From the NCBI GenBank assembly GCA_002951815.1, contig CP019454.1, positions 2,790,001-2,854,000 on the forward strand: a stretch of 64,000 bases of DNA, in the 5' to 3' direction. The translations under genes and the position numbers were made by a program. Each line of letters starts with the position of its first letter. The stretch's first letter is position 1. This DNA comes from Sulfobacillus thermotolerans (GTDB lineage: Bacteria > Bacillota > Sulfobacillia > Sulfobacillales > Sulfobacillaceae). Below are positions 17,058 to 25,498 of this stretch, piece after piece. The notes beneath the pieces were generated by a model. That model made no database searches. It was not told where the DNA came from and was given only the letters and a program-made list of their open reading frames with translations.

Positions 17058-18317
17058 TCAGGGCATGACCGGCTGCAGCTGCTTTTTGGTGATGACGGCC
17101 GTTAACTGCTGGGCAATGCGCGCTAAATCACGCGCTTGTTGTGTTTGATCAGAAGCCGTTGCGCGTACTTGGTGAACCGCGTCAGCCGCCTGCTCCACCT
17201 GCTGTTGGAGCGCATGGAAGACCTGCTGTGTCGCCTCGACCGCTTCTTGAATGGCCGTGAACGATGCTACCACTGCGCGGTTTGCCTCCGTTTCATGATC
17301 GAGCGTTTTTTGCGCTTCTTGTACCGCCCCGTCCAGCACCGATAAATGGCGCGTAATGCCCCCAACGGTGTCGTCAATGGTCCGTGTTGCAGTTTGTGAT
17401 GCCTCCGACAGTTTCTTCACCTCATCCGCCACGACCGCAAAGCCTCGTCCGGCATCCCCTGCGCGTGCCGCTTCAATGGACGCATTGAGTGCTAGAAGGT
17501 TGGTCTGCCTGGCAATATCTTGAATGAGACGAGTCGCTTGACCAATCGCTTGCGCTTGCTGCTCCAAAGCCTCTTCCGCCGTTAAGACAGCAGACAAGGT
17601 AGTCGCTAAAAGCGCAGCCCCCTCTTGCAAATCGCGTACAGCCGCCGTGCCGTGTTTGACAGCCTGTGCCGTCGTTTCGGATTGTCCGATCGTATCTTGC
17701 ATCGCCGTACGCATGCTGTCATGCGCTTCCGCCACTTGCGCCACTGTGCCTTGTGCCTGCTCGGCGCTAGCCGCCAAGCGTGTCGCCTGATCGGACAGCG
17801 TCGCCTCTACGGCAGCAATATCCTGGACAGTGGTGTCAAGCGCCTGGCGTTCTTTATCCATTCCTTCTTGGTAGAGACTAATCGTCAAGACCATATCAGC
17901 CATCAAACGCTTGCTAATCGCTTGGCGAACCTGTTCGCGCTCGTGAGGATCATCAGGCCACTGAACATCCACCTGATGCATGGCTTGCGCCCAAATGAGA
18001 CGGTACGCCCCCAAATACCAATCAGGAGTCAGATGGATCCGCACATGGGCTGCGGCAATCGCATGAATGCGGCGGCGATACGCATCCCCCGTCGGAGCTT
18101 GGCCTAAACCCGCCAAATATTGCCGCATGGATCCCCCTAATTGTTCATAGCTCGAATGCTGATGCACAAGGGCATTCAATTGCGAAACCGCACGCACTTT
18201 CTCATAAAAATGCGGGGTCACCGCTTCGGCCACCACGTTCCAATCAAGCCGACCCAAAGCCATTTCATCATGGGTGTCCCATTCCAAAAATTTTACAAAT
18301 TCTGTCCAGTTATCCAT
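17058..18317 (-). CDS. Globin-coupled chemoreceptor (HemAT-like methyl-accepting protein)
   Basis: A soluble 419-residue chemoreceptor. Residues about 10-165 form a protoglobin sensor with the proximal-His segment [17 protein letters not shown]. Then comes a long coiled coil and the signalling hairpin, [20 protein letters not shown] with [16 protein letters not shown]. No membrane span is present. HemAT proteins bind oxygen through heme and steer aerotaxis via CheA/CheW. The start is placed at ATG 18317 because AAGGTGAAGGA precedes it; an in-frame GTG six codons earlier is an alternative. It is probably co-transcribed with the GAF-EAL gene. Confidence 0.93.
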   Translation of the reverse strand: MDNWTEFVKFLEWDTHDEMALGRLDWNVVAEAVTPHFYEKVRAVSQLNALVHQHSSYEQLGGSMRQYLAGLGQAPTGDAYRRRIHAIAAAHVRIHLTPDWYLGAYRLIWAQAMHQVDVQWPDDPHEREQVRQAISKRLMADMVLTISLYQEGMDKERQALDTTVQDIAAVEATLSDQATRLAASAEQAQGTVAQVAEAHDSMRTAMQDTIGQSETTAQAVKHGTAAVRDLQEGAALLATTLSAVLTAEEALEQQAQAIGQATRLIQDIARQTNLLALNASIEAARAGDAGRGFAVVADEVKKLSEASQTATRTIDDTVGGITRHLSVLDGAVQEAQKTLDHETEANRAVVASFTAIQEAVEATQQVFHALQQQVEQAADAVHQVRATASDQTQQARDLARIAQQLTAVITKKQLQPVMP

Positions 18318-18673
18318 TAGAACCACGTCCTTCACCTTAGTATAATGAAAATTATAGTGTGGTGAATAATAAACACATAATTCTAACGCACATTTATTGT
18401 ACTTATAGGTTAGCTAGTATTTTCCCTAGTGAACCATCTATTCAAAAATTCCTCAACCTCTACGCACCTTTGTCTAATGGATACCATTCTGTATTCCTAA
18501 ACGTTCCCAACGCCGCAGTGGGTAGCAAAATCACCCCCTCCTATAGTGCGCGAAATGGCAAAAGGCCACCATACCCCCTCTATTGGGAGAAATCCTGCAA
18601 CACCTATACCAAAAGGTGTGATACCAAGCGCGAAATCTAGACGCGTGATATCTGGTAGCGATACAATGCCTCT
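18318..18673. promoter_or_regulatory. Divergent intergenic region with a promoter for dCMP deaminase
   Basis: About 350 bp without a gene. On the plus strand TAGACG (18638-18643) and TACAAT (18662-18667) are spaced 18 bp. The ATG of the deaminase lies only 6 nt after the -10 box and has no Shine-Dalgarno sequence, which suggests a leaderless transcript. On the minus strand TATAAT (complement of 18351-18356) lies upstream of the chemoreceptor, with no convincing -35. The rest shows nothing recognisable. Confidence 0.5.
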
Positions 18674-19126
18674 ATGACAGAGAAAAAGCCTTTAAGGGCA
18701 GGCGGAAACGAACGCGTCTCGTGGACGGAATATTTTGGGACGCTGAGCGAATTTGTGGCCACGCGCTCGACGTGTCCTCGTCGTGCTGTGGGCGCTGTGT
18801 TAGTGCGGGATCACCGCGTTATTGCCACCGGTTACAATGGGGCCCCCTCGGGAGAGCCCCACTGTCTCGACGTCGGCTGTCTTATCGAAAACAATCACTG
18901 TGTACGTACAATTCATGCGGAATTGAATGCGCTGTTACAATGCGCTCGCTACGGCATTGCCACCGAAGGTGCCGATTTATACTGCACCGATCTCCCGTGC
19001 CGCTATTGTGCCCGCTCCCTTGTGCAAGCGGGCATTCGCCGCATTTTCTTTCGCCGCCTGTACGACAGTCCCGAAACATGGACACTGGCCCAATCGGCCG
19101 GCATCGAGCTAATCCCTCTGGACTAG
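18674..19126 (+). CDS. dCMP/cytidine deaminase family protein (ComEB-like)
   Basis: A 150-residue zinc-dependent deaminase. The zinc and catalytic motifs are HAELNAL (His and catalytic Glu near 80) and PCRYC (near 107-111). The N-terminal TRSTCPRRAVGAVLVRD and NGAPSGEPHC match the dCMP deaminase/ComEB group. It would convert dCMP to dUMP for thymidylate synthesis. No ribosome site precedes the ATG, so a leaderless mRNA is likely. Its 3' end overlaps the convergent downstream gene by 4 bp. Confidence 0.92.
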   Translation: MTEKKPLRAGGNERVSWTEYFGTLSEFVATRSTCPRRAVGAVLVRDHRVIATGYNGAPSGEPHCLDVGCLIENNHCVRTIHAELNALLQCARYGIATEGADLYCTDLPCRYCARSLVQAGIRRIFFRRLYDSPETWTLAQSAGIELIPLD

Positions 19127-19482
19127 GCACCGGACTTTGTCTCATGTTCGGCATTTCCCCGGCATTTTGACCGCACTGATGAGTAAATGCGGCACACCTC
19201 CGCAAGGTGCGCGATTTCAATGTCGCGGGCCTCGATTTGGCTTTCTAGCCGCTTTTGGTACGCTAAACACTGCTCGAGTTGGGCTTTATATTGGCGCACG
19301 GTCTGTTCATAACTGTCATAAAGAGCGGTTTGCGACTGTCGGCACGGCAACTGGCGCGCTATATTTTGCACGAAGGACACCGGTACGTTATACGTTCTAG
19401 CCACCGCCGCTGCGGAGGGCAGACGACACAAATCCCGCCGAATACGGGCCTTCAGTTCTTCTGAATAATGCTTGGACACCAT
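19123..19482 (-). CDS. Transposase-OrfA-like HTH protein with coiled coil
   Basis: A 119-residue protein. Residues 5-45 (YSEELKARIRRDLCRLPSAA then AVARTYNVPVSFVQNIAR) resemble the helix-turn-helix of IS3-type OrfA proteins. Residues about 50-100 form a coiled coil rich in Gln and Glu. No OrfB or inverted repeats are visible next to it, so it is either an orphan or a domesticated DNA-binding protein. AAGGGGTGA lies 4 nt before the ATG, so it looks expressed. The function is unknown. Confidence 0.7.
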   Translation of the reverse strand: MVSKHYSEELKARIRRDLCRLPSAAAVARTYNVPVSFVQNIARQLPCRQSQTALYDSYEQTVRQYKAQLEQCLAYQKRLESQIEARDIEIAHLAEVCRIYSSVRSKCRGNAEHETKSGA

Positions 19483-19642
19483 GGGCTCACCCCTTACCGC
19501 TCATGCTCCGATCCCGTGAAGCGCTTAATGATAACGATAAGGCTGCAAGGAGAGAACGGGGAGTGTCATACGGCCCTATTTGACGTGACCCAAGTGGCGT
19601 GTTTTTTTACAGTCCGATTAGAATGACATTACAGCATGTGCG

Positions 19643-19655
19643 GTCAAGTCTTGAC
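19643..19655. promoter_or_regulatory. Short palindrome in the 19.5-19.7 kb gap
   Basis: GTCAAG-T-CTTGAC, a perfect 6-1-6 inverted repeat, lies about 160 nt upstream of the OrfA-like gene. It could be an operator. The surrounding 245 bp holds no gene I can support. Confidence 0.3.
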
Positions 19656-19727
19656 TGCTCCATTGTAGCCATAAGCCCACAACACAAGGCTTGCGCAAAC
19701 AACAGCAACAGCGCAGCAACTCCTCCC

Positions 19728-20213
19728 CTACCAGGATTTTTCCAATTCCCACTCATCGTGAATGGGAATCCCGTATTGGCCTATAAGCGGAATACTTGGT
19801 TTGATGCGCCGCGCTTGATCAATGGCTCCCGTATGGATCCCCGTTAAGCGGTACCCACGGCGCTGATAAAAACGTAGCGCATCCACATTGTCATTCGATG
19901 TGATGAGCCATACTTTGCGGACTGCTCGCCGGCGCAAGGATGATTCCAGCGTTTGCAGGAGTGCACTGCCGATACCACGGAGCCTGGTTGTGGCATTAAG
20001 ACTCAAGATTTCCGCCCGGTCTTCTTCAACATGATATGCGGCTAGACCCACGCGCTCGCTCCCATCCCACGCTATCAGCTGCTCAAGGTCCGTTAAGCGA
20101 TACGAGCGGCCTTGTGACACCATGACCGTCCCGCCCCATTCCTTGCTCCACAAATCCATTGCCCATGCCATATCCTGAGATATGCTAGGCGTTTTCACGA
20201 CAATGTCCGCCAC
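19728..20213 (-). CDS. GNAT-family N-acetyltransferase
   Basis: A 161-residue acetyl-CoA-dependent acyltransferase. The acetyl-CoA loop reads LRGIGSALLQTLE near residues 77-90, the equivalent of R/QxxGxG/A, followed by NDNVDALRFYQRRGYRLTGI, the classic motif B. The substrate is unknown. It starts at a GTG with GGAG about 12 nt upstream and lies 35 bp downstream of the rhomboid-like gene, probably in one transcript. Confidence 0.9.
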   Translation of the reverse strand: MADIVVKTPSISQDMAWAMDLWSKEWGGTVMVSQGRSYRLTDLEQLIAWDGSERVGLAAYHVEEDRAEILSLNATTRLRGIGSALLQTLESSLRRRAVRKVWLITSNDNVDALRFYQRRGYRLTGIHTGAIDQARRIKPSIPLIGQYGIPIHDEWELEKSW

Positions 20214-20248
20214 CCTACCGTTTGCTCCTTTTTGGGGTGAGAATACCG

Positions 20249-20827
20249 TTAGCCGGCGCCCATACTCCAGGCGATGCCAAGCCCCACGCCAAAGGTACTG
20301 ACCATGCCTACCAGTACACTCGGATGAAAGCCTGATAGCACCACGTTAATTAATAGCAACAAAAGCGCCCAGCGGACGGCCCCTTGATAATTGTACCGGG
20401 CCATGACATAAACATAAGCGCCTGCCAACCCAAACACGGACAATGCCGCAGCCCCTGCCCCCATGACCGTCATTACGGTAGCACCGATAATTCCGGACCC
20501 AAAAAACACCGCCACATATTGCCACGGCTTTAACACCTGCTCGAGCTCCGACCCAATAAGCCATACAAACAGCCCATCAAGAAGCAGTCCTAACAAACTG
20601 CCAGGCAAAATGGTCGAAAGCACAATAAAACCTATGCGCCCCCCGTAGACAGACACATCAAAAATCCAACCCGGAAAGAAATTTTGAATTCCCCAGCCCA
20701 CAACCAGCAACCCGATAATCACGAAGGTGACGGGGGTCCCTTGTCCTCGGCGCGTACTGCGATCACGCCGCAGCATTTCCCGGCGACGGTCGCGCCAGAA
20801 TTTCTGGGCCTCTCGGTCCATTCCCAT
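20249..20827 (-). CDS. Rhomboid-fold membrane protein lacking the catalytic dyad
   Basis: A 192-residue protein. A basic N-terminal helix (FWRDRRREMLRRDRSTRR) precedes about six membrane spans with the rhomboid outline: GSELEQVLKPWQYV, then a glycine-rich turn and FGLAGAYVYV. The catalytic GxSG turn is replaced by MGAGAAALS, and the helix that should carry the His reads MVSTFGVGLG. Both active residues are therefore missing, so this is a pseudoprotease or a different membrane role. ATG 20825-20827 has GGGAGGG 9 nt upstream; the 108-residue in-frame extension upstream is not coding-like. Confidence 0.75.
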   Translation of the reverse strand: MGMDREAQKFWRDRRREMLRRDRSTRRGQGTPVTFVIIGLLVVGWGIQNFFPGWIFDVSVYGGRIGFIVLSTILPGSLLGLLLDGLFVWLIGSELEQVLKPWQYVAVFFGSGIIGATVMTVMGAGAAALSVFGLAGAYVYVMARYNYQGAVRWALLLLLINVVLSGFHPSVLVGMVSTFGVGLGIAWSMGAG

Positions 20828-21140
20828 CAGCCTAGACCCTCCCTCATCGCGAACGATTCCTACTCTTTTCCTAACGGTAGCAGATTTTGGCCGTTCCTGC
20901 AGGAACGTTTGCTGGCATAGCTTAAAGTCAATCGCTGGGATACGCCCTCCAAACCAAAAAACCTCTTTCATCACAACATAGGCTACTCGGTGTCCATCAG
21001 AATCCCTCCCAACGAACCGATTCGTTCGAGTGATAACACTCCACCGGAGTCGAGAAAAAAATAGGCCGTATTGTCGTCTTTTATTTAAGGTTATTTTAGA
21101 ATAACTTGTTATTAAAAGATATCTGAGGAGTGATTCGCCT
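20828..21140. promoter_or_regulatory. Divergent intergenic region with two inverted repeats
   Basis: About 310 bp between divergent genes. It contains AACGAA-CCGA-TTCGTT (21011-21026) and GTTATT-TTAG-AATAAC (21090-21105). Both are perfect 6-4-6 inverted repeats typical of operators, and the second is close to the start of the plus-strand gene. No other feature is recognised. Confidence 0.45.
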
Positions 21141-21755
21141 ATGCAACCCATTTATTACGGCTGGGACGCCGCCAAAGAACACGATCAAGAGGTCGGACAC
21201 CAACTATTTGACCGTCACGCCACAACGAAACGAACTGTGGAGAAGCTTGCAGATGGTATTCGTACCCTGACGACCTCCACCGATCCGGTCACCGTAGCCT
21301 TATTGCATGACCATGTGCTGGCAATGGAAGAACGCATGCGCAAAGGACTCGTCATGCGCCGTTGGGATCCGTTTTTTCCCGAACTTTTCCGGTACGCAGA
21401 CGAAATCCATCAACGCGTAGAACCTCGCCCTGACGGTATTCTCGTCGAAGCTCATTCGGGCAATCCTTATGTTGTCCAACTTTTGTACCGACACGCCGAG
21501 GCCGTCACGGATTTTGCCAAGCGGGGCTGGGAAGCAGCAAGAGAGCCTCATCAACTTCCGCCAAAGCCCACATCGTCCCTGTCCACTCCCCTATCACAAG
21601 ACGCCCCCATGCCCACCAACCGTCGTTCAGCAGACGATTCCCGGCCATTGCTGAACGACCAAAGCCAAAGCCCCTCGGCTGTATATCCACAACAATGCCG
21701 GGGCCAAGGAGGCCATAGACGCGGACGCCATGGCCCCAGCAACGTCTGGCGCTAG
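21141..21755 (+). CDS. Conserved hypothetical protein with two internal repeats
   Basis: A 204-residue soluble protein. Two repeat units are visible: IRTLTTSTDPVTVALLHDHV (about 40-59) and ILVEAHSGNPYVVQLLYRHA (about 100-119), each with a conserved His after the DP/NP-xVxxLL core. An N-terminal HDQEVGHQLFDRH cluster adds more His. This pattern recalls uncharacterised proteins often found with copper or heme proteins, which would suggest metal or heme binding (inference). The last 60 residues are Pro/Ser/Gln-rich and disordered. GAGGAG precedes the ATG by 10 nt. Confidence 0.75.
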   Translation: MQPIYYGWDAAKEHDQEVGHQLFDRHATTKRTVEKLADGIRTLTTSTDPVTVALLHDHVLAMEERMRKGLVMRRWDPFFPELFRYADEIHQRVEPRPDGILVEAHSGNPYVVQLLYRHAEAVTDFAKRGWEAAREPHQLPPKPTSSLSTPLSQDAPMPTNRRSADDSRPLLNDQSQSPSAVYPQQCRGQGGHRRGRHGPSNVWR

Positions 21756-22020
21756 AGAGAATCCACGGCAGCAGCCTGTCATCCCCAAGTTCACGTCGTT
21801 TCATTTCCTCATCAAAAGGACATCATAAGGCTATCCTTGTACACTACGCCTTTCGGACTGCCTTGTCACACACCTTTCTTGTATGAGGTCAATACAAATC
21901 GTACGGATAGGTGATATGCGATGGGGCGCTTTAGCAGGTAAGGTAAGGACAAGTAAAGAGATTTTCTTGCACTAGCTTCACTTTAGCTTCTGCTTGACTA
22001 TTGCAAAGGAGTGAGACAAC

Positions 22021-22251
22021 ATGAAACTATTAGATCTGAAGGGCTTACCGGCTAGTGAGCGGCGCCCACGGATTGCGGAAGCGGTCAAGGATCTAGAACC
22101 CGGCGAATTGGCCATGATTGTCATTGCGCACGAGGATTTTTGGGGAGCCATTCCCAAAACGATTGAAGGATTTTCGGATCAAGTGAAGTTCGAATCGATT
22201 ACATTCGAAAACGATTACAACACGTTTAACGTCCTCGTGTTCAAGAAATAG
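22021..22251 (+). CDS. Small DUF2249/TusA-like protein
   Basis: A 76-residue protein: LLDLKGLPASERRPRIAEAV near the N-terminus, ELAMIVIAHED in the middle. This is the pattern of DUF2249 domains, related to the TusA sulfur-carrier fold. The Cys used by TusA is absent, so it is unlikely to carry sulfane sulfur. AAAGGAG lies 9 nt before the ATG. It forms a single-gene unit closed by a strong terminator. Confidence 0.75.
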   Translation: MKLLDLKGLPASERRPRIAEAVKDLEPGELAMIVIAHEDFWGAIPKTIEGFSDQVKFESITFENDYNTFNVLVFKK

Positions 22252-22261
22252 CAAGCCAAAC

Positions 22262-22302
22262 ACACGACGCCAAACGCTTAGCCTAGGCGTTTGGCGTCGT
22301 GT
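22262..22302 (+). terminator. Intrinsic-type hairpin after the DUF2249 gene
   Basis: A perfect 16-bp stem (ACACGACGCCAAACGC at 22262-22277, complement 22287-22302) with a 9-nt loop, starting 10 bp after the stop codon. The following tract is only mildly T-rich. Confidence 0.8.
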
Positions 22303-22374
22303 CACCTTATAGGTTCACCCAAGACATGGTCATATCAAGAACGAACAGCGTAGAGCCACGTTTGACACCCGCTC

Positions 22375-22767
22375 TTATACCGTAGGTGATTTGTCGCGCC
22401 CTTCTTGGCTCTCTGCTTTCGTACGGGCTGCCACGATAGCCCACGCCATCCACACGATCACAAACAGCGTGGTGAGGGCTCCACTCGCCCAGAGGCTAGA
22501 AATACTCGGATGGTCTGTGACCGTTAACAGCACCAGCAAGTGGCGGGCAGAGGCTAACGATAGCAAAATGATAATCAATTCGGGACGAAGATGGTGTGTT
22601 GATTGCATGACGCGAGCGGTGTGAGCCAGCTCGGCGAAGAGGAACGCTAGCATTAACGGATCAACACTGGTATGCAAAGCGCCTAATAAGTGGGGATACG
22701 AGGTCACCCACTGCCAAATCGCCGTTCCAATTGCTAAGGCTGTCGCCAAGGTAAACGCTAAAGTCAT
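22375..22767 (-). CDS. PsiE-like membrane protein
   Basis: A 130-residue protein with four membrane spans. LHTSVDPLMLAFLFAELAHT, then a HHLRPELIIILLSLASARHLL span, resembles the phosphate-starvation-inducible PsiE family (unknown function). The ATG at 22767 has only GGGGA close by. A much stronger AAAGGAGGGG lies 45 nt upstream, and the frame between is open (first codon after it ATA), so the true start may be upstream at a rare codon. This suits a phosphate theme with the PiT permease at 51 kb, but the two are far apart. Confidence 0.75.
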   Translation of the reverse strand: MTLAFTLATALAIGTAIWQWVTSYPHLLGALHTSVDPLMLAFLFAELAHTARVMQSTHHLRPELIIILLSLASARHLLVLLTVTDHPSISSLWASGALTTLFVIVWMAWAIVAARTKAESQEGRDKSPTV

Positions 22768-22972
22768 TGTTCCCCATAACCACGATTCAAATTGACAGCG
22801 TATGAGCGCCCCTCCTTTAAAATCATAACGTTCTTTGATGATACAATAGATACTTCCGGCGACACAACGTGCCGAACCGCGGTCGTTTTATCCCACACAA
22901 GAGACCCAGCTCGTATGTCGTTCGCGCTAAGCGTTTACGCGGGGCCTCTTTTAAAGGCAATAGAGGCGAATC

Positions 22973-24256
22973 TCAGGCACTTTCTGCCACCAGGGTTTGC
23001 CTACGGTACGCCAACAAGAAACCCAACGCTGCGATTAACAACACGACAGGCAGTCCGCCAAGCAAAATCCGAAATCCCCAAATTGCCCGCGCACTTTGGA
23101 TAGTACGCCGGGAATCAAATCCACTGACGGCGAAGAACAGCGCCATGATGGCATATTGCACGGATAATCCAATCCGTACAATGAAGCCATTCATCCCTAA
23201 ATACATACCCTCTCGGCGCTGGCCGGTTTGTTTCGCATCATAGTCGATAACGTCGGCTAACAGCACATTTAGCAAGACAAGAAATCCTGAGATCGACAGC
23301 CCCAAAATCCCTCCCGTACCAATGACGGCGCTCGGAGAGTGGTCAAACAAAAATGAGAGCAATGTGAGTGCACACAATGCCGTACTGAGAAGGGTCGCAG
23401 TCGCATTGGAGAAGCGATTAGCGATTTTAGCCCACAAAAACGACACAGGAATCGCCACGACAAAAATTGCGCCCATAAAAAGGCTATACTGCAAGGGAGA
23501 CAAGGGCACCACATACTTCGTGTAAAAGGCTGCAATCGTCGTCAGCATGGTGGTGACCAGTTGAATCAAAAAGCTAGCCACCACATAAAAGACAAATTGA
23601 CGATTTGAGAAGGTGGCCCGTATCGCATCCTTAAAAGCCAACGCGGGCACGGCCCGATATGCAGGATCTTCAAAACTGCCGAAAAGGGCGAGATATACGG
23701 AAGAACTGCCCAGCAATCCAAACGCCAACGCCATAGCTCCCCACCCAATGAGTTGGCCTAAAGACTTGGACAACGCAACCCCTAAAATAAGACCCACAAT
23801 TCCAAAGACCTGCGACAAAGCCGAAACAAAATTACGTTGGTGCGACTCTTGATACATTTCGGGAAACAAGGCCATGATGTTGAGTGTTGTGACGGTAAAA
23901 AAGAAATCAAAGAGAAAGGTCAATGTCAAAAAATAATAAATCAGTGTCGTAACCCCCAGCCGAGGCGGGCTAAACAGAAAATAAAAGGCGAGTCCAAAGG
24001 GCAATGCGGACACCAGCACGTAAGGAATACGGCGCCCCCACCGCGTCGTCGTGCGGTCACTCAGGTAGCCGGCAAACAAATTGAAAAATGCGTTAATAAT
24101 TCCAAAAGCAATTAAGCCGAGCGATAAAGCGGCGCCCGGCACGTTCAACACGGTGACATAATAAAATACAGCCACCGTATTGAACGCTTGCCACAATAAA
24201 TTTACGCCAAGTTGGTTGCTGCTGTAAAAAATCATTTTCCACATTGGCACCCGCAC
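22973..24256 (-). CDS. MFS transporter, GPH (glycoside-pentoside-hexuronide) type
   Basis: A 427-residue, 12-span carrier. It opens MWKMIFYSSNQLGVNLLWQA and contains AGYLSDRTTTRWGRRIPY between spans 2 and 3, the conserved loop of the MelB/GPH family, and the second-half motif NVLLADVIDYDAKQTGQRREG. These symport sugars with cations. The substrate cannot be read from sequence. It starts at GTG 24256 with AAGGTGG 8 nt upstream. There are no sugar-metabolism neighbours. Confidence 0.9.
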   Translation of the reverse strand: MRVPMWKMIFYSSNQLGVNLLWQAFNTVAVFYYVTVLNVPGAALSLGLIAFGIINAFFNLFAGYLSDRTTTRWGRRIPYVLVSALPFGLAFYFLFSPPRLGVTTLIYYFLTLTFLFDFFFTVTTLNIMALFPEMYQESHQRNFVSALSQVFGIVGLILGVALSKSLGQLIGWGAMALAFGLLGSSSVYLALFGSFEDPAYRAVPALAFKDAIRATFSNRQFVFYVVASFLIQLVTTMLTTIAAFYTKYVVPLSPLQYSLFMGAIFVVAIPVSFLWAKIANRFSNATATLLSTALCALTLLSFLFDHSPSAVIGTGGILGLSISGFLVLLNVLLADVIDYDAKQTGQRREGMYLGMNGFIVRIGLSVQYAIMALFFAVSGFDSRRTIQSARAIWGFRILLGGLPVVLLIAALGFLLAYRRQTLVAESA

Positions 24257-24383
24257 GACCTACGCCACCTTATTCCCGCACTGAACAGCTCTTGGATATC
24301 AGCATAGCGAACTTGCTAGCGTTTGTCTTTGAAAAAAACGGGGTGGTACACGAAAGGTCACCCTACGTGACCCCTGTGCGGAC

Positions 24384-25325
24384 TTAATCCATTGCAGGCG
24401 CTTGACGCCCTGCGAGACGCTGAAGCTTCACAAGATATTGATCGAGTGTCCGCCTTGCTTCACGAGTTCCTGCCGACACATCATAATGGAGCACTCCCCA
24501 AAATTCGAGAACCACTTTCAGGACATTTTGGTAATAAGCGTGGATGCCGTAATTCGCGTACTTTGCAATGACGTGCAGGCGCTGGCGAAAATTGGGCATA
24601 CCAAATCCGGGCATGACAAACTGCGGAATGATACGACACACGGTGGCAATCCGAGACGGGTCATCATCAATATAAGCCTTTGCCGCATCCCGGTAAAACG
24701 CATAATGGAGCGTCTCGTCTTTCGCAATCACCCGGAGGATCTTTGATAACACTGGATCTTGACTCTCAGCAGCCCGGGCTAAGTTGAGATAAAAAACACG
24801 GGTGGCTAATTCCTGCAAGCTAGTATAGACCATTACCGCAAATGGATCCCCTTCGTCGTTTTGCCACCCGTTACTAATCACATTTTTGCGGACTTGGTCC
24901 CGCGCTTCAGGCTCCCCATTACGACTCAGCAAGAGATAGACATCTAATATCCGTCCATGCTGGTCCTCTTCGCGCGTCCATGTATGAACGAATGCCTTTA
25001 ACGCGGACGGAGCTTGAGCAAACACCGCCTTAAGGCCCGCCGTAAACCATGGCAAATTAATCTCCGTCAACATGGCGGTTTCAACAGCAACCGTCAATTC
25101 AGGACTAATCGTTCCTTGATTCGGGCTCCACGGATGCTCATTAAAATTTTTCCCACGTTCCCACGGCAAAAGGTTGTGATATCCCCAGTCCACCTTGTTG
25201 CTAAGTTCTAGATGACGTTGATACAAGGTGTCTAGAGTACTCTCAAGATGACTCACGATCTTTCGCCCCTTTGGAATTTTTCCTACTTTACCACATCGGG
25301 CGTTAGAAGTCATTACCGTGTTCAT
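24384..25325 (-). CDS. Acyl-ACP desaturase (DesA-type, soluble diiron)
   Basis: A protein of up to 313 residues with the paired diiron motifs of soluble fatty-acyl desaturases: TREEDQHG (near 116-123) and AKDETLHYAFYRD (near 204-216), plus a third Glu in VETAMLTEINLPWF. It would introduce a double bond into ACP-bound fatty acids. The ATG at 25325 has only GGAG at 3 nt. GTG 25254-25256 (residue 24) has AAAGGGG 8 nt upstream and gives the expected N-terminus, and may be the actual start. A 14-bp palindrome lies about 100 bp upstream. Confidence 0.88.
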   Translation of the reverse strand: MNTVMTSNARCGKVGKIPKGRKIVSHLESTLDTLYQRHLELSNKVDWGYHNLLPWERGKNFNEHPWSPNQGTISPELTVAVETAMLTEINLPWFTAGLKAVFAQAPSALKAFVHTWTREEDQHGRILDVYLLLSRNGEPEARDQVRKNVISNGWQNDEGDPFAVMVYTSLQELATRVFYLNLARAAESQDPVLSKILRVIAKDETLHYAFYRDAAKAYIDDDPSRIATVCRIIPQFVMPGFGMPNFRQRLHVIAKYANYGIHAYYQNVLKVVLEFWGVLHYDVSAGTREARRTLDQYLVKLQRLAGRQAPAMD

Positions 25326-25425
25326 GAGCTCCGTTTACCCCAGGGCTTTCAGCTCAAAGGGCAGACGATCAGGGTACTGTGCGCCCAAAAGCCCTGGCCC
25401 CCACCGAAAAAGCACTGGGACGAAT

Positions 25426-25439
25426 CGTTCTACAGAACG
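25426..25439. promoter_or_regulatory. Palindromic operator candidate upstream of the desaturase
   Basis: CGTTCT-AC-AGAACG, a perfect 6-2-6 palindrome; further CGTTC half-sites flank it at 25437-25442 and 25447-25451. This is the shape of TetR-family operators, several of which control fatty-acid genes. The link to the desaturase is by position only. Confidence 0.45.
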
Positions 25440-25498
25440 TTCTGATCGTTCAAACGTCTATTCTTGGAAGGAATTAAGGTCCAACCTCTCGTTTTTAC

